Shown: positions 61,116 through 64,000 of the stretch, one piece after another
Numbering within the stretch: position 1 is the first letter of the stretch
How the letters are laid out: each line of letters starts with the position of its first letter
NCBI GenBank assembly: GCA_021776785.1
Contig: JAJFFF010000002.1
Location: 1 to 64,000 of the forward strand
DNA length: 64,000 nt
From: Planctomycetota bacterium
Lineage (GTDB): Bacteria; Planctomycetota; PLA2
Direction of reading: 5' to 3'
Notes under the pieces: model-generated
What the model saw: the letters and a program-made list of their open reading frames with translations, nothing else
Told to the model about the DNA's origin: nothing
Databases searched by the model: none
Position numbers and translations under genes: made by a program

Positions 61116-61786
61116 TTTGGTTCAACGCCTGAGGGCGTTGACGTTTTTCTTGGTTCAACATCTGACGATGTTGAGACCTTGACGTTCGCTCGGTTTGGCA
61201 CCAATTCGGTTGCCCGTTGTCGCCTCTGGCGATGTGTGTGCGCGGTACGCGGTGTTTTCTTGGTTCAACATCTGATGATGTTGAGACCTTGACGTTCGTT
61301 CGGCTTGGCGCGCGGTGTTTCTTGCCCAACCGCTGACGCGGTTGGCGCTTGACGTTCGATCGGTTTGGCACCGACTCTTTTGCTCGTTGTCGCCTCTGGC
61401 GATGTGGGCGCGAGAACTGCATGACGATTGCCTGCGATTCCAGCGATGCAAATTGGCGCACCTGGCGGAGACGTGACGCCAAAACACCGAGCGGGATCTG
61501 CGCCTCGCCCCTGCATTGATCGGGAATGATCTGATTCGGTTGTGGGCGTGTTTCTTGGTTCAACGCATGACGGCGTTGAGACCTTGACGTTCGTTCGGCT
61601 TGGCTCCAATTCGGTTGCTCGTTGTCGCCTCTGGCGATGTGGGCGCGTGGGATTCGCTGGCGGCCCGTAAACGCCTGCTGGCGTTGAGGCTTTCGCGCTC
61701 GCGTTTGGGCTTTGGGACTGGGCTTTGGCCTCTTCGTTGTGATGGGCCTGCTTCTTGTGCGGGCCTTGTCGGGTACCTTTTGCGCT
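61116..61786 (+). repeat. Cluster of at least six dispersed-repeat units
   Basis: Stem 1 copies: 61123-61140 (CAACGCC/GGCGTTG), 61156-61173 (CAACATC/GATGTTG), 61266-61283 (same, loop TGAT), 61327-61344 (CAACCGC/GCGGTTG), 61562-61579 (CAACGCA/GGCGTTG) and 61670-61685 (AACGCC/GGCGTT, loop TGCT). CGCC-TCT-GGCG stem 2 follows several of them (near 61220, 61390, 61626). The 670-bp region holds no supportable gene. Confidence 0.8.
61123..61150 (+). terminator. Repeat-family hairpin doubling as ssb terminator
   Basis: CAACGCC-TGAG-GGCGTTG followed by ACGTTTTTCTT, 8 bp after the ssb stop. It is a repeat-family stem 1 with compensated bases (GCC/GGC instead of ATC/GAT). Confidence 0.65.
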
Positions 61787-62359
61787 ATGGGACTTGATTC
61801 CGTTCGGATTCATCCTTCTGCGGTCGTCGATGCCGGGGCTCGTATTGGGCGCGGTGCGGCGATTTGGCACTTTTGCCACGTCATGGCTGGGGCTCGCGTG
61901 GGCGCGAACTGCGTCCTCGGGCAAAACGTGTTTGTCGCCAACGATGTACGGATCGGCGCGGGCACCAAGATCCAAAACAATGTCTCGGTGTACGCGGGCG
62001 TCACGCTCGGCAAGCAGTGTTTTGTCGGGCCGTCGGCGGTGTTTACCAACGTGCGGACGCCGCGCGCCGAAGTGAATCGCAAAGACCAGTACGCCGCCAC
62101 CCTTGTGGGGGACGGCGCCACCATCGGTGCCAACGCGACGATTGTGTGCGGCGTCACCATCGGAAAGTATGCCGTCATCGGTGCGGGCGCCGTTGTCACC
62201 GCGGACGTGCCCGCCTATCGACTGGTCTACGGCACCCCGGCTCGCGCCCACGGTTGGGCGTGCCGGTGCGGCGCTGTGCTCGGCGATGCGCTGGCGTGCT
62301 CGGAATGCAAGCGGCAGTACCGCCCACGCGGCGCGTCCATTGTGGAGAAGACGTCTTGA
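61787..62359 (+). CDS. Hexapeptide-repeat acyltransferase (WbpD/WlbB-like)
   Basis: 190 residues from ATG 61787. Left-handed beta-helix hexads run from residue 9 (VRIHPSAVVDAGARIGRGAA) to about 150, with IQNNVSVYAGVTLGKQCFVG and an EVNRKDQYAATLVGDGATIG loop. The order matches N-acetyltransferases for 3-amino sugars in surface glycans. The C-terminus has a small Cys cluster (CRCGAVLGDALACSECK), as in those enzymes. Substrate unproven. The stop overlaps the next start. Confidence 0.85.
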   Translation: MGLDSVRIHPSAVVDAGARIGRGAAIWHFCHVMAGARVGANCVLGQNVFVANDVRIGAGTKIQNNVSVYAGVTLGKQCFVGPSAVFTNVRTPRAEVNRKDQYAATLVGDGATIGANATIVCGVTIGKYAVIGAGAVVTADVPAYRLVYGTPARAHGWACRCGAVLGDALACSECKRQYRPRGASIVEKTS

Positions 62360-63216
62360 CCGCGGTGCTTTGTTTTGCGGCTGGCTTCGGCGGCATCGTC
62401 GGCTCGTTTCTCAACGTCGTGATCCACCGGCTTCCGCGCGGGGAGCCCCTCGGACTCATCCGTCGCTCGCGGTCCGAGTGCCCGGGTTGCGGAAAGCAAA
62501 TCCGCTGGTTCGACAACATCCCCGTCCTGTCGTACATCGCACTCCGCGGCAAGTGTCGCGCATGCGGATGTTCGATTTCGCTGCAATACCCCTTGGTTGA
62601 ACTCGCCACCGCGGCCCTGTTCGCGCTGGTCGCGTGGCGCGTCCACCAACTCGCTTGGGCGCCGCCGCTGTGGGCGTTTTTTCTGACGGCCGCATTTGTG
62701 GCCGTTTGCTTCTCCGCATCGGTCATCGACGCGAAACACAAAATCTTGCCCGACGCCCTAACGCTGCGCGCCGGGCCCGCCATCGCGATGGTTGCCGCTG
62801 TCGCCGTTCCGGCGATCTCGGGTTTGACGGTGTTCGGCCACGCGTTCGGTCCCGGCATCAAACCGGGATTCGCGTCGGTGCTCACGGCGCTCGCTGGCTT
62901 GGTGGTGGGGGGCGGCATGGTGTGGCTGCTCCGCTGGATCGGAACCCGTGTGATCGGACGCGAGGCCATGGGGCTTGGGGACGTGAAGTTCATGGCCATG
63001 GCGGGGCTCATGCTCGGCGCGGGGGGCGTGGTGCTCGCCTTTTTCCTCGGCGTTGTCGCCGGAGGGCTCTTCGGCGGCATCATTTGGGCCGTCACGCGCA
63101 ACCGTGAGATCCCGTTTGGCCCCTTCCTCGCCTTTGGAGTCGTCGCCGTGTTGCTCTACGGCGACGCGTTGACGCACGCCCTTCTCGTCTCCTACCCCGC
63201 ATGGGTGAACGGCTGA
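62356..63216 (+). CDS. pilD: Prepilin leader peptidase / N-methyltransferase (A24 family)
   Basis: 286 residues from TTG 62356, which overlaps the previous stop (TTGA); GTG 62365 is an alternative. It has the N-terminal methyltransferase segment (GSFLNVVIHRLPRGEPLGLI) with two zinc-type Cys pairs (CPGC, CRAC), and the two peptidase aspartates in IDAKHKILPD and GLGDVKFMAMAG. About eight membrane helices. It would process type IV pilin-like or type II secretion pseudopilins, none of which are in the window. Confidence 0.9.
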   Translation: MTAVLCFAAGFGGIVGSFLNVVIHRLPRGEPLGLIRRSRSECPGCGKQIRWFDNIPVLSYIALRGKCRACGCSISLQYPLVELATAALFALVAWRVHQLAWAPPLWAFFLTAAFVAVCFSASVIDAKHKILPDALTLRAGPAIAMVAAVAVPAISGLTVFGHAFGPGIKPGFASVLTALAGLVVGGGMVWLLRWIGTRVIGREAMGLGDVKFMAMAGLMLGAGGVVLAFFLGVVAGGLFGGIIWAVTRNREIPFGPFLAFGVVAVLLYGDALTHALLVSYPAWVNG

Positions 63217-63427
63217 GCCCGCGGTCTTGACCCCAACGTCGCAGCCCAAGCGGGCATCACGAGTGCTCGACGCCGGTCCCGATTCCACTACATCTAGTAG
63301 GGTAATGTGCTAAATATCCCGGCATATGGTTGACGTGTCGGTGGAAACGATAACAATAGTGCGAACACGGGAGGCCGCGGGTACGGACTGCGCCCTCCAT
63401 CTACGTCGCATCCCACAGGAGGGAATC
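63217..63427. promoter_or_regulatory. Leader of the OmpA-like lipoprotein gene
   Basis: About 210 bp. A TTGACG near 63332 with an AT-rich stretch 17 nt further (ACAATA) could be a sigma-70 promoter, a weak call. AGGAGG at about 63417 precedes ATG 63428 at ideal spacing. Confidence 0.3.
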
Positions 63428-64000
63428 ATGGTGTTGAACGCGATTGCGCGTATGGGTCTGACGGCGATCGCCGCAGCCGTACTATTGGGTGGCTGCCGCT
63501 CGAACACGGACCGCATTCGGGTCCTTGAGGCTGAAAAAGCGCAAGCAGCGCGAAACAATCAGTCGTTGATGGAGAAGAACGCTGAGCTCGGCTCCGATCT
63601 TGTCGAAGCTCGCTCGAAAGCGGAAGAAGAGGAAGCTCGTCGTCTCGCCGCCGAGACGCGCGCCCAGTTGGAGCGCGAGCGCATCGCTGCCTCCCGCGCC
63701 GCGGAAACAATTGGAGACGACTCCGAATCCGGCGGTTCCATTGACATCGAAGATCTCGACTTCGGTCCCGACGCTAAGGTCATTCGTGACGGTGATGGTG
63801 GGGCGCGCATTGTCCTGGCGTCCGACATCACGTTCCGTCCCGGCCGCGCGGACCTAAACCGCAGCGCGGAGTCGACCCTTGGAAAGATCGTTCGTACGCT
63901 CAAGACCAACGAGGACATTGGCCGCGTGCGGATTGAAGGCCACACCGACTCCGATCCGATTCGGAAGTCCGGCTGGACGAGCAACGAAGAACTGTCTCTT
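63428..64000 (+). CDS. OmpA-family lipoprotein, C-terminus beyond the right edge
   Basis: 191 residues are visible. The N-terminus MVLNAIARMGLTAIAAAVLL ends in a lipobox (LLGGC), so the protein is lipid-anchored. A coiled coil follows (IRVLEAEKAQAARNNQSL to about residue 95), then an acidic linker and an OmpA-like peptidoglycan-binding domain: ITFRPGRADLNRSAESTLGK and VRIEGHTDSDPIRKSGW. It would tie the outer membrane to peptidoglycan. The frame is open at 64000. Confidence 0.88.
   Translation, partial: MVLNAIARMGLTAIAAAVLLGGCRSNTDRIRVLEAEKAQAARNNQSLMEKNAELGSDLVEARSKAEEEEARRLAAETRAQLERERIAASRAAETIGDDSESGGSIDIEDLDFGPDAKVIRDGDGGARIVLASDITFRPGRADLNRSAESTLGKIVRTLKTNEDIGRVRIEGHTDSDPIRKSGWTSNEELSL

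Noticed and set aside
61864..62355. Long N-terminal extension of the prepilin peptidase
   Set aside because: This part is the hexapeptide acyltransferase gene out of frame; the peptidase family starts at the overlapping TTG 62356 or GTG 62365.

Overview
The window is GC-rich bacterial chromosome. Gene content points to a Planctomycetota-like organism (inference from architecture, not from a marker phylogeny): an ECF sigma factor fused through a membrane helix to carboxypeptidase-regulatory-like repeats, DUF1573-type CxC proteins, secreted HEAT-repeat proteins with proline-rich linkers, a HEAT/vWA protein and a membrane-anchored terpenoid-cyclase-type toroid protein. TonB parts, a SurA-like protein, an OmpA lipoprotein and STN-domain proteins indicate an outer membrane.

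Layout. 1-12.4 kb is an accessory region. Two partial copies of one integrase-type insertion sequence (1-701 and 10525-11105) share an exact 16-bp terminal inverted repeat and bracket a 9.8-kb block (702-10524). The block holds the sigma/repeat fusion, a divergent translationally coupled five-gene operon (DUF1573-like protein, Cys-rich exported protein, two secreted or membrane unknowns, MauE/DoxX-like membrane protein with a CxC tail) and an HEFGH metallopeptidase. A gutted tyrosine recombinase follows. 12.4-15.4 kb is a TonB receptor/TonB pair. 16-21.7 kb is a two-gene unit ending in a 1557-residue exported protein.

21.7-25.7 kb holds the most unusual gene: HEAT repeats, then a ClpB-like double AAA+ unfoldase, then a C-terminal module that aligns over its whole length with release factor 2 but has lost GGQ (FGQ here) and SPF. 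A DinB-fold protein follows it. 26-31.4 kb has two large paralogous secreted HEAT-repeat genes with the decayed 3' end of a third between them.

31.7-63.2 kb is mostly housekeeping: bacterial PH protein, pyruvate kinase, AI-2E-type permease, HEAT/vWA protein, prfB with its programmed +1 frameshift, purH, rnc with a histone-H1-like tail, mfd, a SurA-like protein, the toroid protein, an aminotransferase, a Rossmann protein, rpsT, a TPR protein, def-ribF, tRNA-Phe(GAA), a GT2 glycosyltransferase, two STN-type proteins, pgi, a PilZ protein, ssb, a hexapeptide acyltransferase and a prepilin peptidase. An OmpA-like lipoprotein runs off the right edge.

Intergenic DNA carries a dispersed structured repeat family: stem 1 with a TGAC loop (e.g. 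CAACATC-TGAC-GATGTTG), about 45-50 nt, then stem 2 with a TCT loop. Stem bases change in compensated fashion between copies. Copies cluster after the toroid gene, where they form a 240-bp tandem array, and after ssb. No rRNA, CRISPR array or replication origin was seen.
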